Source: Methylobacterium brachiatum
GTDB lineage: Bacteria > Pseudomonadota > Alphaproteobacteria > Rhizobiales > Beijerinckiaceae
Length of the DNA stretch: 64,000 bases
Assembly (NCBI RefSeq): GCF_020523825.1
Contig: NZ_JAJALK010000002.1
Span: 496,001 to 560,000, forward strand
Reading direction: 5' to 3'
The notes beneath the pieces are model-generated. The model saw only the letters and a program-made list of their open reading frames with translations, searched no databases and was not told the DNA's origin. The translations under genes were made by a program, and so were the position numbers. The first letter of the stretch is position 1, and every line of letters begins with the position of its first letter. Positions 56,044-63,899 of the stretch are shown here, piece after piece.

Positions 56044-56223
56044 TCAGTCGAGATCAGCGCCTTGAGCGAGGTCGCGCGTGTGGGGAAACTCCACCGCCAC
56101 GTTTTCGACGCCTGCCGGTTGGCCCAGGGTTTGGGTGATGAAGTTTTGTCCCTCGGCCGCAGCCTTCTCGGCGCGGTCGGTATCGTGTTCGGATTCTCCG
56201 CCGGAGCGAGTGGCGATCGTCAT
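56044..56223 (-). CDS. small hydrophilic protein of unknown function
   Basis: 59 residues from ATG 56223, chosen because GGGGAGG sits 6 nt upstream. MTIATRSGGESEHDTDRAEK, then AAAEGQNFITQTLGQPAGVE and an acidic end. There is no membrane segment and no known motif. It may be a small stress-type protein; this cannot be shown. Confidence 0.6.
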   Translation of the reverse strand: MTIATRSGGESEHDTDRAEKAAAEGQNFITQTLGQPAGVENVAVEFPHTRDLAQGADLD

Positions 56224-56310
56224 GGGCGGCCTCCCCAACCTCGGCGCAGCTTCGTAGCAACGCCTACGAACTTCAGCCTTCAAGTCTCACCGAGACCGGG
56301 CAGGGTTCCA

Positions 56311-56344
56311 CCCTGCACCCGCAAAAGGTCCCGGACCTTTTGAA
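56311..56344 (-). repeat. dispersed repeat, family C copy 1 (AAAAGGTCC palindrome)
   Basis: A 34-nt block containing the palindrome AAAAGGTCCCGGACCTTTT (56323-56341). It is an exact inverted copy of 61494-61527. Next to it, CAGGGTTCCACCCTG forms a second hairpin. Lying just after the amidohydrolase stop, it could end that transcript. Confidence 0.8.
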
Positions 56345-56361
56345 TCCGGATCCTTCGAGCC

Positions 56362-57726
56362 TCACCCCACTCCGAACAACGCCTTCGCCAGCCGCGAATG
56401 GTCCTCCCGCAGGCGGACCGCATCGACACCGAGCGGCTGGCCGTCGATCACCCGCCATTGACCCGCCACCATCACCCGGTCGGCCCGGGTCGCGCCGCAC
56501 AGGACCAGGGCGGCCAGCGGATCGTGGGCGCCGGAGAAGCGCAACTCGTCCAGGGTGAACAGGGCGAGGTCGGCCTCGCGGCCCGGCTCGATCCGGCCAA
56601 TATCGGAGCGGCCCAGGCAGGCGGCCGAGCCCTCGGTGGCCCAGCGGAGCGCATCGAGATGGGTCACGGTCTCGGCTCCGTAGGTGAGCCGGTTCAGCAT
56701 CAGCGCGTGGCGCACCCCCTCCATCAGGTTCGAGCTGTCGTTCGAGGCCGACCCGTCGACGCCGAGGCCGACGGGCGAGCCCGCCGCCTCCAGCTCGCAG
56801 GTGCGGCAATGGCCGGACGCGAGGGTCATGTTCGAGGTGGGGCAATGGCAGACGCCGACCCCGGCCTTGCCGAGCCGGGCGACCTCGGCATCGTTGAAAT
56901 GGATGCCGTGGGCGAGCCAGACCCGGTCGCTCATCCAGCCGACCTCCTCCAGGTAATCCACCGGACGGCAGCCGAACATCGACAGGCAGAACTGGTCCTC
57001 GTCGAGCGTCTCGCCGAGATGGGTGTGCAGGCGGCAGCCGTGCCGGGCGGCGAGGTCCGCGCTCTCGCGCATCAGCCGCTTCGTCACCGCGAAGGGCGAG
57101 CAGGGCGCCAGCCCGACCTGCACCATCGCCCCGGGGGCCGGGTCGTGGAACAGGTTCAGCACCCGCTCGCAATCGGCCAGGATCGTGTCGTCGTCCTGCG
57201 TCAGCGTCTCGGGGGGCAGGCCGCCCTCGCGATCGGACAGGCTCATCGAGCCGCGGGTGATGGCGGCGCGGATCCCGAGGCTGCGCGCCTCCTCGACCTG
57301 GATGTCGACCGACTGCTCCAGCCCCTTCGGGAACAGGTAATGGTGGTCGCCCGCCGTGGTGCAGCCCGACAGCAGCAGCTCGGTATAGGCGACCCGGGTG
57401 GCGAGCCGGAACGCCTCCGGGGTGATCCGACCCCAGACCGTGTAGAGCGCCTTCAGCCACGGAAACAGCGGCTTGTTGATCGCGATCGGGTGCGCCCGCG
57501 TCAGGGTCTGGAACGCGTGGTGATGCGTGTTGACGAGGCCCGGGATGACCACGTGGCGCGAGGCGTCGAAGGTCTCGTCCACCGGGGCGGCCGGCTGGGC
57601 GCCGACGGCGACGCGCTCGACGATCCGGCTCCCGGCCACCACGATGCCGCCCCCGGCCTCCGCCGCCAGGATGGCCAGCGGATCGCGGATCCAGACCCGG
57701 CGGGCCCGTGCGTCGGCGTCGCTCAT
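56362..57726 (-). CDS. amidohydrolase, 8-oxoguanine deaminase / AtzB-like
   Basis: 454 residues from ATG 57726 (MSDADARARRVWIRDPLAIL). Metal motif IPGLVNTHHHAFQTLTRA (His68 and His70), further ligands in RLHTHLGETLDEDQ and WLAHGIHFNDAEV, and Asp in GLGVDGSASNDSSNLM. The SASND block and overall order are those of 8-oxoguanine/hydroxyatrazine-type deaminases in the cytosine-deaminase superfamily. It hydrolyses an exocyclic amino group from a purine-like ring. It diverges from petP. Confidence 0.9.
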   Translation of the reverse strand: MSDADARARRVWIRDPLAILAAEAGGGIVVAGSRIVERVAVGAQPAAPVDETFDASRHVVIPGLVNTHHHAFQTLTRAHPIAINKPLFPWLKALYTVWGRITPEAFRLATRVAYTELLLSGCTTAGDHHYLFPKGLEQSVDIQVEEARSLGIRAAITRGSMSLSDREGGLPPETLTQDDDTILADCERVLNLFHDPAPGAMVQVGLAPCSPFAVTKRLMRESADLAARHGCRLHTHLGETLDEDQFCLSMFGCRPVDYLEEVGWMSDRVWLAHGIHFNDAEVARLGKAGVGVCHCPTSNMTLASGHCRTCELEAAGSPVGLGVDGSASNDSSNLMEGVRHALMLNRLTYGAETVTHLDALRWATEGSAACLGRSDIGRIEPGREADLALFTLDELRFSGAHDPLAALVLCGATRADRVMVAGQWRVIDGQPLGVDAVRLREDHSRLAKALFGVG

Positions 57727-57743
57727 GCTGTTCCCCTCGGGTC

Positions 57744-57772
57744 CCGGTATCGGACCGGTCCGGTATCGGACC
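57744..57772. promoter_or_regulatory. two 13-bp direct repeats in a divergent promoter
   Basis: CCGGTATCGGACC occurs at 57744-57756 and again at 57760-57772, 16 bp start to start, 18 nt before the amidohydrolase ATG. Repeats in such a place are typical regulator sites. Which regulator binds, if any, is unknown. Confidence 0.45.
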
Positions 57773-57865
57773 CGGAGCGGCGGCCGGCAAGCCCCGGATC
57801 GGTCCGGCATGGCTGTCTCGCGCGCGGGCGTCCTCGGGCTTGACGCTCCCGGGCGGCGCTGAGAC

Positions 57866-58561
57866 ATGTCAGCGGGACTGACCTTCTTGCCATCCGGACG
57901 GTCCCCACGTGACGGCCTGCCCCCCGTGACCTCATCGGCACAGCGCGACGGCCTCGGCGTCTCCGGGCTCTCTGCCGCGCCCGGTCCCGCCACGCCGAGT
58001 CCTGTCACGGCGAGTCCTGTCACGCCGAGTCCTGTCACGCCGAGCCCCGCACCCCGCCGGGCCGACGGCGTCGCGGCGGCTCCGGCGCATGGCCTCGGCA
58101 GCGACGACCTGATCGAGCTCCTGTTCTTCGCCTACCGGGATTTCGTCGGCGATCCCGACCGGATCCTGGCCGCCTACGGCTTCGGCCGGGCGCATCACCG
58201 GGTGCTGCATTTCGTCGACCGCTATCCGGGTCTGACCATCGCGGAGCTGCTCGACATCCTGCGGATCACCAAGCAGAGCCTCAACCGGGTCCTGAAGGAC
58301 CTGATCGGCCAGGGCTACGTCGCGCAGAAGACCGGCCCGAGCGACCGGCGCCAGCGCCTGCTGTATTGCACGCCGTCCGGTGCGGAGCTGGCCGCGGACC
58401 TCACCCGGGTCCAGGCCCGGCGCCTCGCCCGGGCGCTCGCCGCCCCGGACGCGCTGGGCTCCCCGGAGGATTTCCTGATGGCGATGATCGAGCCGGAGGA
58501 TCGCGCGGCGGTGCGACGCCTGATGGCCCGGCGCGGATCCAGCGCGGGTGGCGACGCGTGA
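57866..58561 (+). CDS. petP: MarR-family regulator with repeat-bearing N-terminus (PetP-like)
   Basis: 231 residues from ATG 57866, though the true start may be later. Residues from about 73 form a MarR winged helix (LIELLFFAYRDFVGDPDRIL, HFVDRYPGLTIAELLDILRI, TKQSLNRVLKDLIGQGYVAQ, KTGPSDRRQRLLYCTPSG). The N-terminal 70 residues are low complexity with a 5-residue repeat TPSPV, from a 15-bp DNA repeat. The stop overlaps the next GTG. A MarR regulator coupled to an OmpR regulator matches petP-petR of Rhodobacter, where the pair affects cytochrome bc1 gene expression. Confidence 0.85.
   Translation: MSAGLTFLPSGRSPRDGLPPVTSSAQRDGLGVSGLSAAPGPATPSPVTASPVTPSPVTPSPAPRRADGVAAAPAHGLGSDDLIELLFFAYRDFVGDPDRILAAYGFGRAHHRVLHFVDRYPGLTIAELLDILRITKQSLNRVLKDLIGQGYVAQKTGPSDRRQRLLYCTPSGAELAADLTRVQARRLARALAAPDALGSPEDFLMAMIEPEDRAAVRRLMARRGSSAGGDA
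57991..58050. repeat. 15-bp tandem repeat, four units
   Basis: Units of CACGCCGAGTCCTGT at 57991, 58006 (one change), 58021 and 58036 (last part diverged). If translated, each adds five residues (TPSPV type) to the PetP-like N-terminus without breaking the frame. Slippage is expected to vary the copy number. Confidence 0.9.
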
Positions 58562-59262
58562 CGGCCGCCCCCCGGGCCGACCTGCCCGACACGGCGCCGC
58601 ACGTCCTCGTGGTCGACGACGACCGGCGCCTGCGCGAATTGCTCGCCCGCTACCTGACCGACCAGGGGTTCCGCGTCACCGTGGCGGCCAGCGCCGCCGA
58701 GGCCCGGGCCCGGGCCCAGAGCGTCGTGTTCGACGCGATGGTGCTCGACGTGATGATGCCCGGCGAGAACGGCTTCGACTACGCCCGCAGCGTCCGCGAG
58801 ACCTCCCGGGTGCCGATCCTGATGCTCACCGCCCGCTCCAACCCGAACGACCGGGTGATGGGCCTGGAGATCGGCGCCGACGATTACCTGCCCAAGCCGT
58901 TCGAGCCCCGGGAGCTGACCCTCCGGCTCAACAACATCATCAAGCGCAGCGTCGGCCCGCGCGAGGCGGCCGAGGCCGTGACCTTCGGGCCGTTCGCGTT
59001 CCGCATCGACCGGGGCGAACTGCGCCGGGACGACGCGCTGATCCGCATCACCGAGCGCGAGCGCGAGATCCTGACCATCCTGGCCGCGGCCGGCGGCGCC
59101 AATGTCGAGCGCGAGCAGCTCGCCGGCCCCGGGGGCGCCGCCGCGGAGCGCACGGTCGACGTGCAGATCAACCGCCTGCGCCGCAAGACCGAGGTCGATC
59201 CCGCCAACCCGGTCTTCCTGCAGACGGTGCGGGGCGTCGGCTACCGGCTCGCGGTGGATTGA
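58558..59262 (+). CDS. petR: OmpR-family response regulator (PetR-like)
   Basis: 234 residues from GTG 58558, overlapping the petP stop by 4 nt. Receiver: VVDDDRRLRELLARYLTDQG, phospho-acceptor D64 in MVLDVMMPG, LMLTARS, DDYLPKPFEPRELTLRLN. C-terminal winged helix: IRITEREREILTILAAAGGA, ERTVDVQINRLRRKTEVDP, TVRGVGYRLAVD. No kinase is adjacent, as for PetR. The bc1 genes it would control are not in the window. Confidence 0.9.
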   Translation: MTAAPRADLPDTAPHVLVVDDDRRLRELLARYLTDQGFRVTVAASAAEARARAQSVVFDAMVLDVMMPGENGFDYARSVRETSRVPILMLTARSNPNDRVMGLEIGADDYLPKPFEPRELTLRLNNIIKRSVGPREAAEAVTFGPFAFRIDRGELRRDDALIRITEREREILTILAAAGGANVEREQLAGPGGAAAERTVDVQINRLRRKTEVDPANPVFLQTVRGVGYRLAVD

Positions 59263-59272
59263 GGCCGGCTCG

Positions 59273-59527
59273 TCAGACGAGACGCGGCTCTCCGGGCTTC
59301 AGCTTCAGGCCCTTGGAGACCCGGGTGGAGAGGCTGCCCACGACAGCGACCACCATGGGCCCCTCGGCCAGGGCGCGGACCGCCTCGATCGCCGCCTCGG
59401 CATTGGGCTTCATGACCGCGTAGACCGCGGGAGCGGGTTTGGGACCCGACCGGCCGCGACGGCCGGATCGCTCCGGGGTCATGGACACCAGGTAGGTCGT
59501 GTAGCGGCTCCGTGCGCGTCCAGGCAT
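59273..59527 (-). CDS. possible small basic protein
   Basis: 84 residues. An Arg-rich start is followed by PAVYAVMKPNAEAAIEAVRA, LAEGPMVVAVVGSLSTRVSK and a Lys/Pro tail. There is no strong SD and no known family. It ends 10 nt from the petR stop in convergent orientation. The composition of the second half looks like real protein, but it could be a chance frame. Confidence 0.45.
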   Translation of the reverse strand: MPGRARSRYTTYLVSMTPERSGRRGRSGPKPAPAVYAVMKPNAEAAIEAVRALAEGPMVVAVVGSLSTRVSKGLKLKPGEPRLV

Positions 59528-59732
59528 GTCTCAGCATGTGGCATGTCGGCTAATTATCGCCAAAGCCCGACGCTGCGGCGGAGCCGGGGCGGAGGCGATG
59601 ACGGACGGCACAGGGCGAATCCCGTGCCGCACGAGACCGCCCGATCCCGCCATACCGCATCCGGCGCCATGCGCGACGGATTTCGTGCGGATGCGCAGCG
59701 GCTTTGTGCCGGACAGACGCGCGGCGGTGCGG

Positions 59733-60557
59733 TCAGGCCAGGCTGAGGTCGAAGCCGGGCAGCGGCAGGCCGGACAGACGCGCGGTCCAGACCTGCCCGG
59801 GCGCGACCGGCAGGGCGTCGGTCAGCGTCCCGGTCGTGACGACCTCGCCGGCCGCGAGGGGTGGGCTACCAAGATCCTTAGCCAGCACATCGACGAGGTG
59901 CCGGAGCGCCGCCAGGGGGCCGCCCCCGAGCACGTTGCCGGCACTGCCCCGGTCGGCGACCACACCGTCGCGCAGAAGTTCGACGGAAAAGCCCGCCAGC
60001 CCGTCGCTCCAGCTGTGCGCCGCGTCCGGGTCGATCCGGACGCGCTCGCCGAGCACCAGCAGGCCGTGCAGACCGAAGGCCGCCACCGTGTCGGGGGCGG
60101 CGAAGCGCCAGCCGGGGAACAGCGACTGCACGATCTCGAAGCCCTGGGCGACCCAGGCGAGGCAACCGGTCAGCGCCGCGTCGTCCATGCCGGGCTCCGG
60201 CACCCGGGCAAGCCCGAACACGATCTCCGGCTCGATCCGCGGCTCGACCAGGGCGGCGAGCGGGACCGGGCCGGTCAGGGCGGCGTGGTCGTGCAGGGTC
60301 GTGTCGTAGACATGTCCCCAGATCGGCGCGTGGACGCCGTAGGTTTCCCAGAGGGTCGTGTTGGTGAAGCCGATCTTGCGGCCCACCGGCTTTTCGCCCC
60401 GCCCCGCGCGCAGGCGCCTGACCTCCTCGGCCACCCGGTAGGCCGCCGCGAGGTCGAGGCCGGAATCCCAGCCGGTCAGGGGCGCGATCTGCCGGCGATG
60501 CTCGTGCGCCGCCAGGATCGTGCGGGCATGGGTGGCGGCGGGGACGGGATCGCTCAT
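59733..60557 (-). CDS. 2-keto-4-pentenoate hydratase family protein (FAH superfamily)
   Basis: 274 residues from ATG 60557 (MSDPVPAATHARTILAAHEH). Family blocks: AYRVAEEVRRLRAGRGEKPV, GRKIGFTNTTLWETYGV, EPRIEPEIVFGLARVPEPGM (acidic metal ligands), FEIVQSLFPGWRFAAPD, VLGGGPLAALRHLVDVLAKD, and VVTTGTLTDALPVAPGQVW. MhpD/HpaH-like members hydrate 2-oxo-pentenoates in aromatic degradation or decarboxylate related oxo-acids. No other catabolic genes are nearby, so the substrate is open. Confidence 0.9.
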   Translation of the reverse strand: MSDPVPAATHARTILAAHEHRRQIAPLTGWDSGLDLAAAYRVAEEVRRLRAGRGEKPVGRKIGFTNTTLWETYGVHAPIWGHVYDTTLHDHAALTGPVPLAALVEPRIEPEIVFGLARVPEPGMDDAALTGCLAWVAQGFEIVQSLFPGWRFAAPDTVAAFGLHGLLVLGERVRIDPDAAHSWSDGLAGFSVELLRDGVVADRGSAGNVLGGGPLAALRHLVDVLAKDLGSPPLAAGEVVTTGTLTDALPVAPGQVWTARLSGLPLPGFDLSLA

Positions 60558-60592
60558 CCCCGCTCTGTAGCATGGCCGCCGGGGCCGGTGCT

Positions 60593-61474
60593 CTACCAGA
60601 CCAGCCGCTCGATCACCGCGTCCGGATGCACCGCCTGGCGGCCGAGCCACTCGGCGACGTCGCCGAGGCGATGGTGCTCGGCCGAGACGCCGAGTTCCTC
60701 GGCATGGATGCCGCGGGCCACCAGCAGGCTGGCGATGCCGAAGCCACGGGCGCCGGCGATGTCGGTGCGGATCGCGTCGCCGATCGCCATCACCCGGGCC
60801 GGATCCACCGGCGCACCCGTGAGCTCGGCCCCCTTGGCCAGCGCCGCCTCGTAGACCGGGCGGTGCGGCTTGCCGGCATAGATCACGGCGCCGCCGAGCT
60901 CGGCATAGGCCGCCGCGAGCAGGCCCGCGCAGGGGATCAGCCGGTTGCCGCTCTCGACCACGAGGTCGGGATTGGCACAGATCATCGTCAGCCCCCGGGC
61001 CGCCAGCCGCATGAGCTCGTCGCGGTAATCGTCGGCGGTCTCGCTGCGATCATCGAACAGGCCGGTGCAGACCACGAGGTCGGCCTCCTCCTCCGGGACG
61101 AGGCTGAGATCGAGGCCCTGGAAGATCCCGAGGTCGCGCTCCGGCCCGAGATGCCGGATCCGCGCCCCCGGGCGTGCGGCAATCAACTCGCGGGTGAGGT
61201 CCCCCGAAGTCAGGATCGCGTCGTAGGCCTCGCGCGGCACGCCGAACCGGTCGAGGATGCGGCCCACCCCGTCCCCGGGCCGGGGCGCGTTCGAGACCAG
61301 GACCACCCGGCGCGGCCGCGCACCCGGCAGGCCGCGGAACCGGATCAGCGCCTCGCCGGCCGGGACATGGGCCTTCTGGCCGTCATGCAGCACGCCCCAG
61401 ACGTCGCAGAGGAGCAGGTCGTAGCGCTCCGCCACCTGCGCGAGGCCGTCGAGGGTCGGGATCGGTGCGGTCAT
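60593..61474 (-). CDS. HAD-superfamily class IIA phosphatase (NagD-like)
   Basis: 293 residues. HAD motif I LLCDVWGVLHDG with nucleophile D24 (DxWG in place of DxDG, typical of this alphaproteobacterial subgroup). Motif II VVLVSNAPRP. Class II cap with SGDLTRELIAARPGARIRHL. Motif III/IV YAGKPHRPVYEAALAKG and MAIGDAIRTDIAGARGFGIA. It acts on a small phosphorylated metabolite. It is upstream of the hydratase gene on the same strand. Confidence 0.92.
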   Translation of the reverse strand: MTAPIPTLDGLAQVAERYDLLLCDVWGVLHDGQKAHVPAGEALIRFRGLPGARPRRVVLVSNAPRPGDGVGRILDRFGVPREAYDAILTSGDLTRELIAARPGARIRHLGPERDLGIFQGLDLSLVPEEEADLVVCTGLFDDRSETADDYRDELMRLAARGLTMICANPDLVVESGNRLIPCAGLLAAAYAELGGAVIYAGKPHRPVYEAALAKGAELTGAPVDPARVMAIGDAIRTDIAGARGFGIASLLVARGIHAEELGVSAEHHRLGDVAEWLGRQAVHPDAVIERLVW

Positions 61475-61493
61475 GGATGGGTCCGGTCACGGT

Positions 61494-61527
61494 TTCAAAA
61501 GGTCCGGGACCTTTTGCGGGTGCAGGG
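61494..61527 (+). repeat. dispersed repeat, family C copy 2
   Basis: A 34-nt block with the palindrome AAAAGGTCCGGGACCTTTT (61497-61515), identical to copy 1 but inverted. A second hairpin GCAGGGCCGCGCCCTGC follows. It lies between the HAD phosphatase and depolymerase genes. Confidence 0.8.
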
Positions 61528-61560
61528 CCGCGCCCTGCAAGTCTCCGGACGCGCGCGCGT

Positions 61561-62856
61561 TTACTGCGGCCCGAGCCGATGCGCGGCGAAGAAGTCGAGC
61601 ATCGCCCGCGAGGCGTCGGGCCCGTCCGTATCGGTGTAGCTGCCTTCGGGGCGGCCACCGGACCAGGCATGGCCGGCGCCGCGCACCCGCCAATCCTCGA
61701 CCATGACCCGACCGGCCTCGTCCTGGTAGCGGGTGCGGGTGAACGGGTGGCCGCGGCCCTCGAAGGTCTCGGACCGGGCCGTCAGGCCGGCGACGTTGGC
61801 CTGGGCCAGCACCTGATCCGCGTTGCGCACGCTCACGGTGCCGTCATCCTCGCCGTGGAACACGATGGTGGGGATGCGCTGGCCGACGGGCGCTGCGCCG
61901 AAGGACGGCGCGGTGCCCAGGCCCGGCGCGCCGACCTGCATGGCCATCAAGGCCGAGCCGAGATCGCGGGCGCAGCCGGCCGCGAGACCCGAATGCACGC
62001 CCACCGCGGCGTAGAGATCCGGATAGGCCCGGGCGATGTTCAGGGCGGCCGCGCCGCCCGCCGACATGCCGGCGATGTAGACCCGGGTCGGGTCGATCGG
62101 GTGAGCCGCCATCACGGCCCGGGTGATGCCTGCGATGATCGCAGCCTCGCCGGATTCCCGGCGCTGGTCGCGCGGCTCGTACCAGTTCCAGCAGCGCTGG
62201 ACATGGGCCTGCCGGCTCTGGGCCGGGTAGGCGACGAAGAAGCCGGCGCGCTCGGCCAAAGCGTTCATGCCGGTGCCGGCGGCGAAATCGTCCGGGTTCT
62301 GCGTGCAGCCGTGCAGCATCACCACCAGCGGCGCCGGCTCGGCCGGATGGCCCGGAATGAACAGCTTGTAGTCGCGACTGCCGGCCGGCTCGGCGTGGCT
62401 GAGGGCGACGAAGCGGCTCTCGGCCGGCGTCCGGGGGGCCGGCGGCCGCGCGGGGATGCGCCGCGCATGGCCGAGCCCCTTCAGCACCGGCGCCAGGCCG
62501 CGCACGACCTTGCCGACCGCCTTGCGGACCCGCACCGCCGGCTCGGCGATCACCGTGCGGGCGGGCTCGGTGCGCGGCGTCTTCTGCGGGACCTCGCGCC
62601 GGGCCTCTTGGGGCGCTTCCGCGCGGCGGGGCTGTGACTGAGGGGCGGGTGCCTCGGATTCCGGGCGCGGCGCGGCTGCGTAGCCCCCCAGGCTGCGCTG
62701 GATCAGGGCGGTCGCCTCGTCCAGACGGCCGAGGCTCGTGAGGCGGGTGACCTCGATCATGTCGGCGAAGGGCGAGCGGACATTCCTGTCGCGGACGCCG
62801 TCCTGCACATCCTTCAGCTTGCTGAAGGGATCCATGATGGGTGCACGCTTGGTCAC
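61561..62856 (-). CDS. PHB depolymerase family esterase
   Basis: 431 residues (ATG 62835 is an alternative start). About 150 residues of helical then Pro/Arg/Ala-rich sequence precede an alpha/beta-hydrolase domain: YKLFIPGHPAEPAPLVVMLH, GCTQNPDDFAAGTGMNALAE, lipase box AGMSAGGAAALNIARAYPDL, Asp in FHGEDDGTVS, His in GAGHAWSGG. This is the LpqC/short-chain PHA depolymerase type 1 catalytic domain. There is no signal peptide, so it is probably intracellular; whether it acts on stored PHB or on other esters cannot be told. Confidence 0.9.
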   Translation of the reverse strand: MTKRAPIMDPFSKLKDVQDGVRDRNVRSPFADMIEVTRLTSLGRLDEATALIQRSLGGYAAAPRPESEAPAPQSQPRRAEAPQEARREVPQKTPRTEPARTVIAEPAVRVRKAVGKVVRGLAPVLKGLGHARRIPARPPAPRTPAESRFVALSHAEPAGSRDYKLFIPGHPAEPAPLVVMLHGCTQNPDDFAAGTGMNALAERAGFFVAYPAQSRQAHVQRCWNWYEPRDQRRESGEAAIIAGITRAVMAAHPIDPTRVYIAGMSAGGAAALNIARAYPDLYAAVGVHSGLAAGCARDLGSALMAMQVGAPGLGTAPSFGAAPVGQRIPTIVFHGEDDGTVSVRNADQVLAQANVAGLTARSETFEGRGHPFTRTRYQDEAGRVMVEDWRVRGAGHAWSGGRPEGSYTDTDGPDASRAMLDFFAAHRLGPQ

Positions 62857-62945
62857 ATCAGCGTCCGTGTCGCGGCCGGGGTTGGCGCGAAGCTCGCCAT
62901 ATGGTGCGACGCAATAGAGGCCGATGTGCGATGCGACAAGGCCGG

Positions 62946-63662
62946 TCAGGCCGGGTCGTCGGCGCCGATATAGTCGGCCCAGATCGGCGCCGGGCCGAGG
63001 CTCGTGCGGAAGCTGTCGTGCCTTGCCCGCTCCTCATCCGTAAGGCGACTCCGATACGGGCGGGGGGCCGCCGGAACCGCCTGGACGACGGCCTGGACCT
63101 GCGGTCCGGCCTGGGCATCCAGGAGGCCGAGGCTGGTCTGCTTGCCACCGAGCAGCTCGACATAGACCTCGGCCAGGATCTGGGCGTCGAGCAGCGCCCC
63201 GTGCTTGGTCCGCCGGCTGGTGTCGATGCCGTAGCGATTGCACAGGGCGTCGAGGTTGTTGGCCGCGCCCGGATGCTTGCGGCGGGCCATCGGCAGGGTG
63301 TCGACCACGTCGTCCAGCTGGATCGGCGGCGGCGCGTTCGCCCCGAGCCGGGCATATTCCATGTTGAGGAAGCCAACGTCGAAGGGGGCGTTGTGGATGA
63401 CCAGGCGCCCATCCGCCAGGAAGGCCTGCAGCTCGCCGACGATCTCGGCGAAGACCGGCTTGTCGGACAGGAAGGCGTCCGACAGCCCGTGGACGTTGAA
63501 CGCGCCCTCCGAGACCGCCCGCTGCGGGTTGCAGTAGCGGTGGAAGGTCCGGCCGGTGGGGATGTGGTTCAGCAGCTCGACCGCGCCGATCTCGATCAGC
63601 CGGTCGCCGTTCCGCGCCTCCGTGCCGGTGGTCTCGGTGTCGAGGACGATCTCGCGCAGCAT
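62946..63662 (-). CDS. dnaQ: DNA polymerase III subunit epsilon
   Basis: 3'-5' proofreading exonuclease. 238 residues from ATG 63662 (MLREIVLDTETTGTEARNGD); the open frame to 63827 is unsupported. Exo I D8-T-E10, Exo II in RLVIHNAPFDVGFLNMEYAR, Exo III H-x-A-x-x-D type in TKHGALLDAQILAEVYVELL. The C-terminal part with the polymerase-binding tail is present. dnaQ near oriC is common in this group. Confidence 0.96.
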   Translation of the reverse strand: MLREIVLDTETTGTEARNGDRLIEIGAVELLNHIPTGRTFHRYCNPQRAVSEGAFNVHGLSDAFLSDKPVFAEIVGELQAFLADGRLVIHNAPFDVGFLNMEYARLGANAPPPIQLDDVVDTLPMARRKHPGAANNLDALCNRYGIDTSRRTKHGALLDAQILAEVYVELLGGKQTSLGLLDAQAGPQVQAVVQAVPAAPRPYRSRLTDEERARHDSFRTSLGPAPIWADYIGADDPA

Positions 63663-63833
63663 GTTTTTGCGACTCAGAGGGTCAGGATCACTTGCCCGAT
63701 CGGGGACGGGGCTCCGGGGCGGGTGAGCGTCTTCGGAAGACACTGTCTCCCGAAAGGTTGAGACTTCCCTAGAGCTATCGTTCCGAAAGGGAGCTGCCGG
63801 CTTTCGGAAAAAAACGATGCAAGGCAAAGAGCT

Positions 63834-63872
63834 AGCGCATCGTGCCGGCTCGGATACCCGGCACGATGCGCT
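63834..63872. terminator. strong 15-bp hairpin after the ABC transporter gene
   Basis: GCGCATCGTGCCGG pairs perfectly with CCGGCACGATGCGC around a 9-nt loop, plus one more A-T pair. It lies 28 nt past the transporter stop in transcription direction. A run of seven T appears on the minus strand about 20 nt further on, so it is not a textbook intrinsic terminator, but it is the likeliest end of that transcript. Confidence 0.55.
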
Positions 63873-63899
63873 GAGCGCCGGCTGACCGGCGCCCGTTCC

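Noticed and set aside
57991..58050. Tandem 15-bp repeats as a CRISPR
   Set aside because: Units are contiguous with no spacers, and the period is a multiple of three inside a gene.
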